Source: Anisodus tanguticus
Lineage: Eukaryota > Streptophyta > Magnoliopsida > Solanales > Solanaceae
Direction of reading: 5' to 3'
Length of the DNA stretch: 64,000 bases
NCBI GenBank assembly: GCA_034509755.1
Contig: CM067544.1
Location: 12,643,001 to 12,707,000 of the forward strand
Position numbers and translations under genes: made by a program. The notes beneath the pieces are model-generated. The model worked only from the letters and a program-made list of their open reading frames with translations. It made no database searches and was not told the DNA's origin. Of this stretch, positions 1-10,511 are shown piece after piece; within the stretch, counting starts at the first letter, position 1; the number at the start of each line of letters is the position of its first letter.

Positions 1-189
1 CTAATGCCTATAGTATACTATAGTCCATCATCTAAACAAGCCTTTTCACTTTGTGAAGGGGAAAGTTCAACATCTATATTAGAGGCCCTTTGGCCAGTTA
101 GATGTAAATCGAGGGATATGTATGAGTGGCAATCCTGCAAGGGAGATGATCAATGGGACACGAACTCAGCAACAGTCCTTGCAATATTT

Positions 190-272
190 CAGCAAAGACT
201 ATCACTACACGAATTCGAACCCGCGACATCGAAGTGGTTGTACCCCAATCGCCTTGCCACTTACCAACTAGC
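190..272 (-). repeat. tRNA-like SINE head (fragment)
   Basis: Read on the minus strand, this block ends in a good Pol III B-box (GGGTTCGAATTC), preceded about 50 bases upstream by an A-box-like stretch (GGTAAGTGGCAAGG). The spacing suits a tRNA-derived SINE head rather than a working tRNA, because I cannot fold a full cloverleaf and no clear tail or TSD is visible. The two overlapping open frames in this area look incidental. Confidence 0.4.
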
Positions 273-290
273 ATGTATCGGGGGCTAAAC

Positions 291-914
291 AAGTCTTTTC
301 ACTGACAGCATCTTTCATCACTTTTTATACTCTTGTTTGTAGAATGACAACATAATTTTATTGTACTTTTACAGAAGACAGCTGCAACTTTCTACTTGTT
401 GCATTTATTATGCCTTTTGATTTCTGGGATAGAGTATTGATACGGAAAATTTCTCTAGCTTGTGTTGGTTTACGTTACGCTACTTTTGCACTTATTATAC
501 TTTTATTTTATTGTCTTTACTGCATAAGTGACCGGGGAGGAGTATGTACTGAGTTTGTCTTTGCTATATTAAACTACATAAGTTTTTGTAATTGTATTTG
601 TTATATTTGATTATGTTTTATGTGTCACTATCAAATATAATGTTATGCTGTAAATTTCGTGGTTAGCGAAACTGGATAATATTTAGTGAAGGTGGCATCG
701 CATAGAAATGCATTACTAAAGCTACTGTAGAGTAGTAATTTGATAAATGACGGAGAAGGGTTTGTAGAAATAACTAAAATATAGTAATATACTCGATATG
801 TCTCATTTAACGTGAAGGTGTTAGAGTACTATTTGAGAAATCACAAATTCTTCTTTGATTATAATTTTCTCAAGCTTCTCTTGAAAATTTGAAATCATTA
901 ATTATGTTGATTTG
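291..914. other. AT-rich intergenic DNA, nothing recognised
   Basis: A short open frame at 410-610 has no recognisable motif and no splice context. I see no gene or complete repeat here. Confidence 0.5.
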
Positions 915-1161
915 TACTCCCTCCGTCCCAATTTATATGATATAGTTTGACTGAACATGAAATTTAAAAAATAAAATGAAGACTTGTGTATCTTGTGGTC
1001 TAAAACAAGCCAGAAATATTTGTGTGGTTATAGATCATTTCGTTAAGCATAAAATGTAAAGTTTAAAGTTAAATTGTTGTCAAAAAAGAAAATGTGTTAT
1101 TCTTTTTGGGACTGAGTAACAAGGAAAATTTGTCATATAAATTATGACAGAAGAAGTAGTA
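915..1161 (+). mobile_element. Stowaway-like MITE, CTCCCTCCGT family
   Basis: It starts TACTCCCTCCGTCCC and ends in a degraded inverse, AGAAGTAGTA. The interior carries words shared with the copies split at 10392/16412 and at 60697-60911, for example TCTTGTGGTCTAAAACAAGCC and ATATTTGTGTGGTTATA. A TA dinucleotide at each end fits the Tc1/mariner-type target. It has no coding capacity. Confidence 0.75.
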
Positions 1162-1347
1162 TCTTTTACGTAGTTTTCAAATATATATATAATTTTACTT
1201 TACACGATTTTAAATCTTTGCCTAAATTAACATAAAAAATTAAGTTTGACTGTCATATTTGAATTCCCTTCGTATAAATTGGGATTGAAGGAGCATTCAG
1301 AATTATTTTACTTATCTTTCTTGGTTTTATTAGATATCAATATAATA

Positions 1348-1598
1348 TACTCTCTCCGAATTAAAAAAAATGTTCATTTAGTCATTTACACATTCTTTAA
1401 AAAAATACTAACTTTTAGATAAAAATATGTAATTTGACGAAATTGCCCTTGATTAAATATACATTGGGATTTGATTACATAACACTTAATAGAGATAAAT
1501 CTAAAAAAATAAGATTAATTTTTTTTATTTAATAAGTGAACACTTTTTTGACAAAAAAAAGTTAAATGAACACTATTTTTCACCGGGAAAAAGTAGTA
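1348..1598 (+). mobile_element. MITE copy 1 (CTCTCCGAATTAAA family)
   Basis: About 250 bp, from TACTCTCTCCGAATTAAA to AAAAAGTAGTA, non-coding. A second direct copy at 2485-2736 shares most of its length, including ACACTTAATA, GATAAATCT and the end word AACACTATTTTT. The terminal TACTC/AGTA pair resembles the Stowaway group. Confidence 0.65.
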
Positions 1599-1623
1599 TC
1601 TCACTATTTAGCGACCCATAGTT

Positions 1624-1792
1624 ATAAACTGTGTGTGAGATGTGACAATAATTGAATTTGAGTCAATTATTTGCTCCAAAAGGTGGAATCTCCCACCCCA
1701 GGAGCCCCCACACCCCGGTCCGACAGGTCTGTGAAGGAGGTAAATCATGGTGACTCAATTGACTCAATTTGAGTCAATTATTGTTCCGTAGC
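1624..1792. repeat. Inverted GACTCAATT words around a GC-rich block
   Basis: TTGAGTCAATTATT occurs on both sides of a GC-rich block (AATCTCCCACCCCAGGAGCC onward, 1687-1750), with TGACTCAATTGACTCAA between. The GC-rich core looks like the end of a dispersed repeat, which I cannot name. Confidence 0.35.
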
Positions 1793-1817
1793 TAAGTTGA
1801 AAGACACTTTCCTATAC

Positions 1818-2484
1818 TTTTGTCTCAAAATATTTATTATTTTTTTAGTTTATACATTTTTAAAAAAATATTATTTAGGAGTGGTATTTAACCTATTTTA
1901 TTTTATTTTTATATTTAAGTTATAATTTATTTCTATTAAAAATTATTCTATTTATGTGTCACATTCACTAATGACAAAGAGTAAAATGAAGGAAAATAAT
2001 TAATTGATTGAACTTCTAAAATGACAAAAAAATAATATAATTATTTTTAATAACCACAATAAATAATTTAATACGAGAGAGTATAAATTTTTAAATTACC
2101 ATTGGAAGCAATTATAACATATAAGTAGGGAAGTGTAATTGTAAATCTAGTAGGAGCACTTGTCACATGATCATTTATTAACGTATTAACTAGTGCAACA
2201 GCCTTATTTTGAGTATCAAAAAATGTAACTCAAATTGTGATGTTGGACCGGTAAATTGTTCTTTACCGTAGGCAATATCACATTGATACGGAAACAAGAT
2301 ATTCACTCTTCCATCTCAAATTATTTATCGTTTTAGAAATTTAAGGCATAATTAATTATATTTCTCTATTTTACTCTTTGTCATTAATGAAGATGACACA
2401 TAAATAGAGTAAATATTTAATTGAGAGAAATTATAACTCAGACATAAATAAAGATAAAGTAGATCAAATACTCCTCCAAATTAG
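1818..2484. repeat. Pair of AT-rich MITE-like sequences in opposite orientation
   Basis: The segment around 1930-1990 (TTTATGTGTCACATTCACTAATGACAAAG) is close to the reverse complement of 2370-2412 (CTTTGTCATTAATGAAGATGACACATAAA). The flanks (CTCAAAATATTTATTA and ATCTCAAATTATTTATCG) correspond too. These look like two copies of one MITE family facing each other. Exact ends are uncertain. Confidence 0.45.
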
Positions 2485-2736
2485 TATTCCCTCCGAATTA
2501 AAAAGAGTGTTCACTTAGTCATTTACACACCTCTTAAAAATACTACTAACTTCTAGGCAAAAATAGGTAAATTGACTAAAATGCCCCTAATTAAATAGGT
2601 ATTGAGATTTAGTTATCTAACACTTAATAAGGATAAATCTGAAAAAATAAGATTTTTTTTATTTGATAAGTGGACACTCTTTTTAACTAAAAAAATAAAT
2701 GTTACGTAAACACTATTTTTTATCTGAAAGAAGTAT
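2485..2736 (+). mobile_element. MITE copy 2 (CTCTCCGAATTAAA family)
   Basis: Direct copy of the element at 1348-1598, starting TATTCCCTCCGAATTAAAAA and ending AAAGAAGTATT. The copies differ at many scattered sites and small indels, so neither is recent. Confidence 0.65.
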
Positions 2737-3923
2737 TTTTTAAGGAACGCGTAAACCAAAATATCTGCAAATAATTAGTGTTCCATTTTTTTTCAGTTTA
2801 ACGTGGATGGGAATATAAGAGTGATTACAGGGAACAATGTAAAGAGCGTTTATTGAGGCGAACAGCTAGTGGAATTTTTTTCCCCTAACAACTAGTGGAT
2901 TATTAAATGATAATATGTCCACTTAAGGGCAGTTGTAGTGTTTGGCCACCATTAATTAATTTTCCAAATTAATTGCAAACTGTCATTCCAAGACGTCATG
3001 TAAAGGTTTTTGCTCCAGAATTAGGAAACGTGTAAGTTAGCATTACACGTGGTGAGGAAATGTTATCTTTCTTTCCCTTTTTATTCTTTTTGCCTAATCT
3101 TGGAAAGATTTCTTTTATACGAAAAGGAAAGAAGGAAAAAAAAACCAGATTTGTGTCCGTTTTTTGTGAACATTGTGTTTCTTTTTCTTCTTTTTTTAGT
3201 GATTTGTCATACGAGGATGAAGTATTTGTAAGTTCGGCATGAATTGTCATTTCATTATATGTTAACTCGGGTACTTTTTAGTTTTTAAGTATAGCTTAAA
3301 ATTTTATCACACTCGATAAAAAAATCATCTAATAGCATAATTATATGAGATTAATATATTTTTATTTTCTAAAATCTACATAAAATATAAAATTAGGCCT
3401 GGACAAGGTAATGCGGCATCTCTCTATGACCATTATTTGCATTTATCTTTTTTCTCCATTTTTGGATTTTTTTTTAAAATTTGCTACATAATATATCAAC
3501 TAAATGACTTAAAAAAGGCTTCACAAACACAAATACACCTACAGGCCACGTTTGAGTCATGAATGCAAGTTTTTAAGACAAACTAATAAAGCCCACATTA
3601 ATGTTTTCCCAAAGCCCACGTCCGTAATGCTAATTAAATTGTTGACGTTAAAACACAGTTAGCCGTTTTCCAATTCCTTCTCCTCCTCAGATAAATTTTT
3701 GGCATATCTCTGTCGGAGATTTATCCAAACTCTCAAAGGTGCCCGTTTTCTTCCACAGTTTTCTCATTAATGTTTCTTCATCCTCATCATTTACAATTAC
3801 AATGACTTAATGTACATTAATCTCTAAATAATTACATTGCTGATTATTTCTTGCGCCTCTTCATACTCTAATTCTTGCATTATATATAGATTAGAAGTAT
3901 ATCTTTTTCATATTGTAGGTTGC
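2737..3923. other. Intergenic DNA, no gene seen
   Basis: AT-rich DNA with polypurine and polypyrimidine runs that create overlapping low-complexity frames at 2996-3250 on both strands (Lys- or Phe-rich). I regard none of them as coding. Confidence 0.5.
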
Positions 3924-3926
3924 TTA

Positions 3927-4655
3927 GAGCCTGTTTGGCCAAGCCTTTTCTAGGCTAGAAGCACTTTTTTCTTAGATTTAAAGTGTTTGGCCAATTAAAA
4001 AAAGTCTTTTTGAGAAGCAGCACAAACAGTTTTTCTGCGGTTGGGAATAAGCTAAAAATAGAAGTAGAAAATTATTTTTTTAAGACAAAAGTATCCCTAT
4101 CATAAATATTTACCAAATACCTCATCAATTCATTAATTTCTAATTATACGTATTTACGTATAGCAACTCATTTTGATTCTTAATGAGATCTTAATACATT
4201 TAAATGTTTCAAATAAAATTACAATTACTTAATATTCTTGTTACAATTATCAAAGTTGTATTTATATATTTTTTAAATTTTACACTGCAGATATAATTCA
4301 TTTCTTGTAGAAAAAAAGATATTTATCTATGTATTAAATTGATTGAAAATTTTAATATGTACTTTTAAATTTTATTTAAAAAGAAGTAAAAACTTAATTA
4401 AAGTATTTCATAATAGATTCTTAAAATAATTTCTCTATAAAATAATCTTAATAATAAACACTCATTGATAGTTGTCATTTTTCCTAATTTGACACTCAAA
4501 AACACTTTTAAAAAAAATTAGTCAAACACAATTTACTTATCAAAAGCACTTTTTAAATGAATTAGTCTAACACAAACTGTTTTTCACTAAAAATATTTTT
4601 TTGAAAAATACTTTTCAAAATAAACAGTTTTTATGCCGCTTGGCCAAACAAGCTC
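3927..4655. mobile_element. PIF/Harbinger-like (Tourist) MITE with TTA duplication
   Basis: The 729-bp element begins GAGCCTGTTTGGCCAAGC and ends GCTTGGCCAAACAAGCTC, an inverted repeat with 17 of 18 matching positions. TTA lies immediately outside both ends (3924-3926 and 4656-4658), the target typical of PIF/Harbinger elements. Further inside, CAAACTGTTTTT and AAACAGTTTTT words and AGAAGCACTTTT/AAAAGCACTTTT words recur in inverse order. There is no open frame of note, so it is non-autonomous. Confidence 0.8.
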
Positions 4656-4688
4656 TTAATCTGTCTTGCTTTTTATTTGAGTTTTAGA

Positions 4689-4780
4689 ATGACGATTTCT
4701 TTTCTTTTAGAGTTGGTTATTAATAGAGATGATTGGATCATAAGGGTTCGGATTTGTCAAATGTGGGATACTGCAGCTTT
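4689..4780 (+). pseudogene. RPA70-like N-terminal fragment
   Basis: An ATG at 4689 opens a frame with the word RDDWIIRVRICQMWD near residues 14-28. This resembles the first OB-fold start of plant replication protein A 70 kDa-like proteins, in which a short leader is followed by DDWxIRVRxCRMW. The frame stays open to 4868, but after about residue 31 it stops looking like that family. I see no following exon before the solo LTR at 5159. The likely reading is a truncated gene fragment, possibly one carried by a transposon, since such sequences are often duplicated in plant genomes. The family call rests on one motif. Confidence 0.45.
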
Positions 4781-4868
4781 CACATTCAGAAGAGTCGCTG
4801 CTTCGCTTGTGCACTTCGAAAAAATTCGGCTGGAACTGGTCGTACGAGGTATCTCTACCGTATATTGA

Positions 4869-5153
4869 GTGTTTATGTGTTCATTCCCTCATTGTATTCC
4901 TTCTGAAGTTTCTAATAAAAAATTATATTTTTTCTGAAATTTCTAATAAAAAATACCCCATTTGCTTTAGATATGATATTTGATATCTTTAACTAGGAAA
5001 AACGATTTTGGACCGTGCTTACAGTTCAATTTTTTTTCCCATCTGGCTTCACTTTCTTACAGATTCGATCACAAAGATCGAAGATAACCAATTTTTTCAG
5101 TAATTGAAGCAAAATATCAACCACTGTTATCATTACTTGGTAATGTTTGGGAA
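4869..5153. other. Short intergenic spacer
   Basis: AT-rich, with a duplicated TTTCTAATAAAAAAT word at 4909-4955. No gene seen. Confidence 0.5.
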
Positions 5154-5158
5154 CTTTT

Positions 5159-6227
5159 TGTAGGAATAAATTGCAAAGCAGTACGGGAAGTAAATAAATA
5201 TTACAAGTGTTCGAAAGGATAAACGAATTGTCAATATTTTGAACTGCCGCAAAGTTGTTGAGTGTTGAATCTTGATAACCTGAAATCAAGAAACACTAAA
5301 TCTGTATTGTTACAACTGTGTGCTGAGTCGAGTGATTGCACTCCGTCCTTAAGACAAGATTGTCCCGTATATATGCTTTTACGTTAAACGGGCAATAGTC
5401 TCCCAAGATAAAACAACATTTTAATCAACGCTACAAAGCAAATAGGTTGACCCTGACGAAGAAAACAAATACGAATCGACTTGCTGAAGAAATGGAAAAA
5501 AAGAAAGGAAGAGTTTTCTGTTTTCGTCCCAACGTTACTGCTCGCGTTTTGGACTGTGTTTTACTCTTCTGTTTTGTCTCTGTGTATATAGTGTGTCTCT
5601 ATTTCTGCTGTGTATATTTTGTGTTTTTTCGTCTATATTTCTGTGTCACAATTGAGCCAAAAGACATCAATATATAACATGAGGGAGGGACTCATCAACT
5701 GCCAAAACATGGATGTTAATGGCCATTAGGGAGGGCTGCTAATGGGCATTAGTGAGGCTATTTATGGAGGAGTTAACAGTCAAGTAATGGCTGGTTAATG
5801 CTCCAAAAATCAGCCCAAACGGTAGATTATGGAGGGGTCCAGAGAGATAATATCAGCCCTCAGCCCGTACGGGCGGCGGCGCGCGTGGGCTTAGCCTTGA
5901 ACCCAAGCACATCTAGGTCCTCCCTCCTTTAAACACATGGGATACCCCTTGGGGTCCCAAACCCTTAGCCAAATTAGAGACTTATAAAGAGAGCAATTCT
6001 TCTTTTTTCCACCGATGTGGTAGATTTGTCCCACACCATATTTCCATGCCTCAAACACCTTACTTTGTGGACCAATATCTCTTTCATTTCTCAACGAAAT
6101 TTGACGATCCTTGGTCCTACGATCATCTACTCACTTAGTAGATTAAGTCTTCAACATGCGGAACTCTAATGTTTAATTCATTAAATATGGGTGGACGCAC
6201 CTCCCAATAAAAGACAAATTTCCAACA
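5159..6227 (-). mobile_element. Solo LTR of the TGTTGGAAATTTG copia family
   Basis: The 1069-bp block starts TGTAGGAATAAATTGC and ends AAATTTCCAACA. CTTTT flanks both sides (5154-5158 and 6228-6232), a clean 5-bp TSD. Its landmarks are shared with the LTRs at 10512-11563, 15249-16297 and 57280-59152: AAAGCAGTACGGGAAG, GCTGAGTCGAGTG, CTTAAGACAAGATTG, CTCCCAAGATAAAACA, GCACATCTAGGTCCTCC and GGGATACCCCTTGGGG. No internal region remains, so it is a solo LTR, probably left by LTR-LTR recombination. The sense strand is minus, because the family's canonical LTR starts TGTTGGAAATTTGCC. Confidence 0.85.
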
Positions 6228-6232
6228 CTTTT

Positions 6233-6600
6233 TGTACCAACATCTGCTATTTAATTACTGTGCCTACTATCGGAATATCTATCACTGAGCAACTAACATA
6301 AATTTACAAATTTGGAAGGCATCTAAAGCAATAGTAGCTATCTTACCGATAAATATTTTATTGTTAAAATTCTTTCACAACCGATGTTTACACACCAACT
6401 CAGTGAATATATAATCTGTTAGCACTTAACTATAATCTCCATTGCATCTCCCAAAACAATGACTTGAACAGCGAATACATGCAAATGCTTCTGAGTCCAT
6501 TAATTATTAAAAAAAAAATTGTTATTTCTCCATTTGGTTGAATACATATAAAGTTCCAAGAGCTTTATTTTCTAACAAATCAGCTAGGGGTTATGACCAT
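6233..6600. other. Intergenic DNA, nothing recognised
   Basis: No coding motif or delimited repeat. Moderately AT-rich. Confidence 0.5.
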
Positions 6601-6629
6601 CACCAAAATAGGTAGTGAGGTCTCTGAAA

Positions 6630-6836
6630 AATATACCCGTGATATACACGGTATATGTAAAGAATAGATCTTGGGCCTAACTCAACCCCAAAAGTTAGCT
6701 TGTAGGGTGAGGATTGTCCAAGTCCAAGTCCATGTTCCCATTCCATATCCGATGTGGGACTCTTAACATGATAAATATACTCATGATATACACGGTATAT
6801 ACACTGCCCTGTGTATACCGTGTATATCACGGAACA
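6630..6836. repeat. Palindromic CCGTGATATACACGG element interrupted by a mini-LTR
   Basis: CCGTGATATACACGG stands at about 6638, and after the mini-LTR (6656-6768) a hairpin follows in which GATATACACGGTATA pairs with TATACCGTGTATATC (about 6786-6832). The words resemble the ends of the MITE at 55618-55919, so this is probably a related palindromic MITE. Confidence 0.5.
6656..6768 (-). mobile_element. Solo mini-LTR of a small copia element
   Basis: The 113-bp block is, on the minus strand, TGTTAAGAGTCCCACATCGG to GATCTATTCTTTACA. It is the same LTR as those at 50379-50485 and 51123-51242, where it is followed by a tRNA-Met-type primer site. The flanking five bases (GTATA and TGATA) do not match well, so the TSD is decayed or the ends were rearranged. 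Confidence 0.7.
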
Positions 6837-7049
6837 CAAGCCACAAAGAGTGTGAATATCACGGATTGTTAGGGCGTGTATATCACAGATTATTAGGAGA
6901 TATTTTTGTATATAATTAGCTTCTTTTCTTGCTAACATGGCAAGGGCATTCAATGCATTTGATTCAATTCCTGATCTGCCCTCTCTTTCACACTTCAATT
7001 TCCCTATTTCTGAAGAATAAAATCGCATGGGAGTGGTTGACCAAGCACA

Positions 7050-7609
7050 ACGGAGTCCGTGTCCGTGTAATAACAATCATCTCTCGAGATTGTACACTTA
7101 TCATATTTGTAGAATTCATGTACAAATATAATAAGGTTTTGAGAGTAGAATATGAATAGGATTTTCCATATTATGGAAATTGTAAATTGTATATATACTC
7201 ATCCATTAATGAAAATAATTAAGGGATTATTTCTTTCATGGTATCAGAAGTCTATGTGCTTCTATCGATTTTTTCCTCTCTTCTGATGCCTCGGTTCTCG
7301 TGTCCATTCTCAGAAATCGTGTCCTCTCTTCCCAATTTTTCTTTCGAATCCCTCATTCACCTATTGTTCTTTTGTTATGTCTACGTCAAAGAACATGTTT
7401 CATTCTGCCACTACTGTTTCCAACATCAAGAACCACATCCCTATTGTTCTTGAGATGGAGAACATTCAATATGCGACGTGGACAGAATTGTTCAAAATTC
7501 ACGCAATCTCACATCAAGTCCTCCATCACAAAATTGTTTCCGATGTCCCTACGCCCACGGCGGATCCTCAGTTATGGATCACTTTTGATGCTACCATCCT
7601 TCGGTGAAT
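7050..7609 (+). mobile_element. Truncated copia: LTR, primer site and gag start
   Basis: The LTR ends TTATTTCTTTCA at 7238 and is followed by TGGTATCAGAAG, complementary to the 3' end of initiator tRNA-Met. The LTR text matches the element at 34383-38249 (TTTTCCATATT, TGTATATATAC, ATTAATGAAAATAAT). From 7377 an ATG opens 76 codons, MSTSKNMFHSATTVSN and then EMENIQYATWTELFK, a copia gag N-terminus that is closely similar to the frame at 34705. The gag stops at 7605 and unrelated DNA follows. The LTR left edge is approximate. Confidence 0.7.
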
Positions 7610-8030
7610 AGGAACAATAGATTCATTCAAAATCAATTTGTGTGAAATATGTTTATGTTTTTTAAAGCTGAGTGTATGCTAAACTAAGCTTTTTTAAGGT
7701 AGAACTTTGTTCAAAAATTTTTGCCCCGTCTGCCTTATCAAACAGAGTTTATGCTAAACCACGCCTCAAAGTTTATACCAAATCAAGCCTTAAGGTAGAA
7801 CTTTGTTCAAAAACTTGCCTTATGCTAAATCAAGCCTTAGGGTAGAACTTTGTTCAAATCTCTATCTTATCGGCAAAGTTTTTATTTCAAATATCTGCTT
7901 AATCATGTAGAATGAAGTAAAAAAATAAAAAAAATGATTATTTAAAATTTATTATATTTTCATTCAATTTACAGAACTACAATCGTCCAACACTTATCTC
8001 TTTTTTCAAAATGGAGTAATGCACTACAAC

Positions 8031-8041
8031 CTCTATATAAA
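8031..8041 (+). promoter_or_regulatory. TATA box candidate for the broken gene at 8112
   Basis: CTCTATATAAAGC lies about 75 bases before the ATG at 8112, a normal plant TATA-to-start distance allowing for a short leader. Confidence 0.45.
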
Positions 8042-8111
8042 GCAATACAAATCTTGTAAAAAAACACATCTCATCTTATATTCTCAAAATTAATTTTTTT
8101 CATCTGAAAAA

Positions 8112-8409
8112 ATGGCTACAAATGGTTAGAACAATAACATTGTTCGTGCTAACGGTGCAACACAACATGGTGGGGGTTTAACATGAACATCCCCACTTCC
8201 AATACCAGAATCACCCTAATCAAACAAATCTCCAAATGTCTTAGGATATTGATGATCTGAAGAGAGACATGAAATTTCTTAGGTCTCTTTACGATGTCCT
8301 AAGCAGAGAATATGATGAACTGCGAAAGAAACTTCGTTATGTGAGACAGAGGCTATTTCAGCATACTGGGTACGTTGATGATGGGGCGCTTTACAACGGT
8401 TACATGTGA
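8112..8409 (+). pseudogene. Unrecognised small gene, broken (about 98 codons)
   Basis: I do not recognise the family. An ATG at 8112 starts MATNG, then a TAG, then NNNIVRANGATQHGGG. After a one-base shift at the GGGGG run the text continues as HEHPHFQYQNHPNQTN, a second TAG, and then a long open stretch rich in charged residues, DIDDLKRDMKFLRSLYDV and SREYDELRKKLRYVRQRL. It closes with GYVDDGALYNGYM and a TGA at 8407-8409. The N-terminus is Asn/His/Gln-rich and the C-terminal half has heptad-like spacing of Leu, suggesting a short coiled coil. A TATA box precedes it. With two stops and one frameshift it cannot make the full product. It sits between two fields of CTTAAGG repeats, so it may be cargo of a transposon rather than a host gene. 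Confidence 0.45.
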
Positions 8410-9660
8410 AGTTAGATGTGGGGGCGGGTTGTTTGTTTTTTTCCTTTAATATTTTTTTCTTTTTAAGTATGTTTTTTTATGTTAATGTGTTACGTGGACA
8501 TCTTATTATTATTATTATTAATGAATGAAATTTCCAATTTATTTTAACATTTTTTGATATTGTTTTGCTATACATTTTTTGTTAGACTTAACCAGGTCGA
8601 AGTCTGATTTTATTAGGTAGAGATTTTTACATATTTATGCCTTAAGGCATATCTTATTAAACAAACTATGCCTTAAGGTAACCAAGTTCTTCCTGAAGAC
8701 CTAATTATATATTCCAAGTTTTTTGTGAATTTCTGCTTTAAGACCTATTTTTTAATGATCCAATGTTTGTTCAAGTTCTGATTTAAAGGCCTAAGTTTAT
8801 GTCTTAAAAGTTGGTCACCTTCTGCATTAAGACATAAAATCCCAGAGTTAATGAAAATTTGTCAAGTTCTACCTTAAAGGCCAAAGTTTGTGTCCCATAG
8901 TTTGTCAAAATTATTTATCCCAAAGTTAGTGAAACTCCGCCCTTAACGCCTAAGTTTGCATAACTTATTAGGCAGAGTTTTACAATTTGTATAACACTAC
9001 AAAGGTCTATTTTTCATAGCCCAAGTGGCTATTTTGCCTTAAGGCATATTTTTGTATCCCAAGTTTTGTGAATTTACGCCTTAAGGTCTTTTTTATGATC
9101 CAATGTTTTTGGTCTATGTTCTGCCACAAAGGCCTAAATTTATGTGTTAAAATTAGTCAAGTTATGACTTAAATGCATAATTTTATATTCCAAAAGTTTA
9201 TCATATTCTTCATTAAGGCATAAATGTTAGAGTTAGTCAAGTTCTTTATTAAGGCCTAATTTTATGTTCTAAAGTTTGTCAAATTCTGCCAGTCTAGATT
9301 TATGTCTCATAGTTTGTCAAAATTATATATCCCAAAGTCATTAAAACTCTGCCTTAAGGCCTAAGTTTGTATAACGTATTAGGTAGAGTTTTGCAATTTT
9401 TGTATAACACTGTAAAGGTCTATTCTCTGCCTTTTTATTTTTCGGCAAATGTATTCTAAAATTATGCCGATAAGGCAGAGTTTTCGTAACTTATTAGGCA
9501 GAGTTTGTATAACTTATGCCTAAAAGGCATAATTTGTATAACAATGTAAAGGCAGAGTTTTAAGGCATACATTATTCAACATACTATATATAATAAGGCA
9601 TATTTTTGATAAACAATTCAAATTTAGTTTTAAAACTCTGCCTCATTGTTTTAAACTAAT

Positions 9661-10391
9661 TAAATTCAGATATAAATAATATAATTGATCAATTATATTC
9701 AATACATGTTGTATAATATTAAAAATATAGCATCAACTAATCAAAATCAAATAGAATTTGTTTGCAATTGAACGTATAAACTGATTCAAATTTGAATATA
9801 TCAATCGATCCTATGTTTTGTTCAATCAAATTACGAGTTGCGAAATCAAATTTGAATTCAAAAAATTGAAATCGAGCTAAATTGAAATCTATGATCTAAA
9901 GTATAAAAAGTATAAAGTATAAACTGATATATACCTTTTCCGATGTTGTTACAACAAAAAATGAGTATAAAACGCTGGAGAATTGCCGGAGAAGATTTGA
10001 AAATCGCCGGAGAAGATTTGGTGAATCGTCGTGAGGAGATTTTAAGAGTGATTTGGTAGTGGGGTTCGTTGGATTTTAATTTGGGCTTTTATATATTTCG
10101 GTGAGGGGTAAAATCATCTTTCTATTATTCATCAATAATGTTGAAGGGCAATATTTAAATACTTCTTTTTTGAGGGGTAAAATTTAAAGACCAGTGTGCT
10201 TGAAAGTTGAGGTAAATTATGAAATATTTCAAATATTTATAAGATTTTTTATGGATTATTAGTTTACGAATCTCCCCAAAAAATAAAAACTCAAAGAATA
10301 AAATTAGCCTAACAAATAGCCGTTATAGTAATTATTTACACTGATATTTTTGGAATAGTCTTCAATTTAGAGCTAGCTATCCTAGAAAAAT
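9661..10391. other. Intergenic DNA, no gene seen
   Basis: Contains GCCGGAGAAGATTTG repeated twice near 9985-10020 and AT-rich flanks. No coding region recognised. Confidence 0.45.
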
Positions 10392-10511
10392 ATTACTCCC
10401 TCTGTCCCATTTTATATAAAGGTCTTTGACTTAGACGGTTTAAGAAATAAAGAAAAACTTTTAAATCTTGTGGTCTAAAATAAGCCAAAGATATTTGTGT
10501 GGTTATAAATC

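Larger units (their letters stand above)
7625..9660. repeat. Degenerate CTTAAGG-rich interspersed repeat region
   Basis: A loose motif built on the palindrome GCCTTAAGGC recurs throughout. Examples are three units of CAAGCCTTAAGGTAGAACTTTGTTCAAA between about 7690 and 7860, and many forms of GCCTTAAGGCCTAAGTTTGT and TTAGGCAGAGTTTT between 8590 and 9560. The two repeat fields flank a small broken gene (8112-8409). Sub-terminal repeat fields around a cargo region are typical of cut-and-paste transposons, but I cannot find a terminal inverted repeat or TSD. Confidence 0.55.

Noticed and set aside
4..610. Open frames at 4-288 and 410-610 as genes
   Set aside because: No conserved motif, no promoter or splice context, and the first overlaps a tRNA-like repeat.
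2996..3250. Overlapping 60-84 codon frames on both strands
   Set aside because: Low-complexity Lys/Glu or Phe/Ser text produced by polypurine DNA; not coding.
7625..9660. CRISPR-like or satellite array from the recurring CTTAAGG words
   Set aside because: Spacing and unit length are irregular, and the genome is a plant nucleus.
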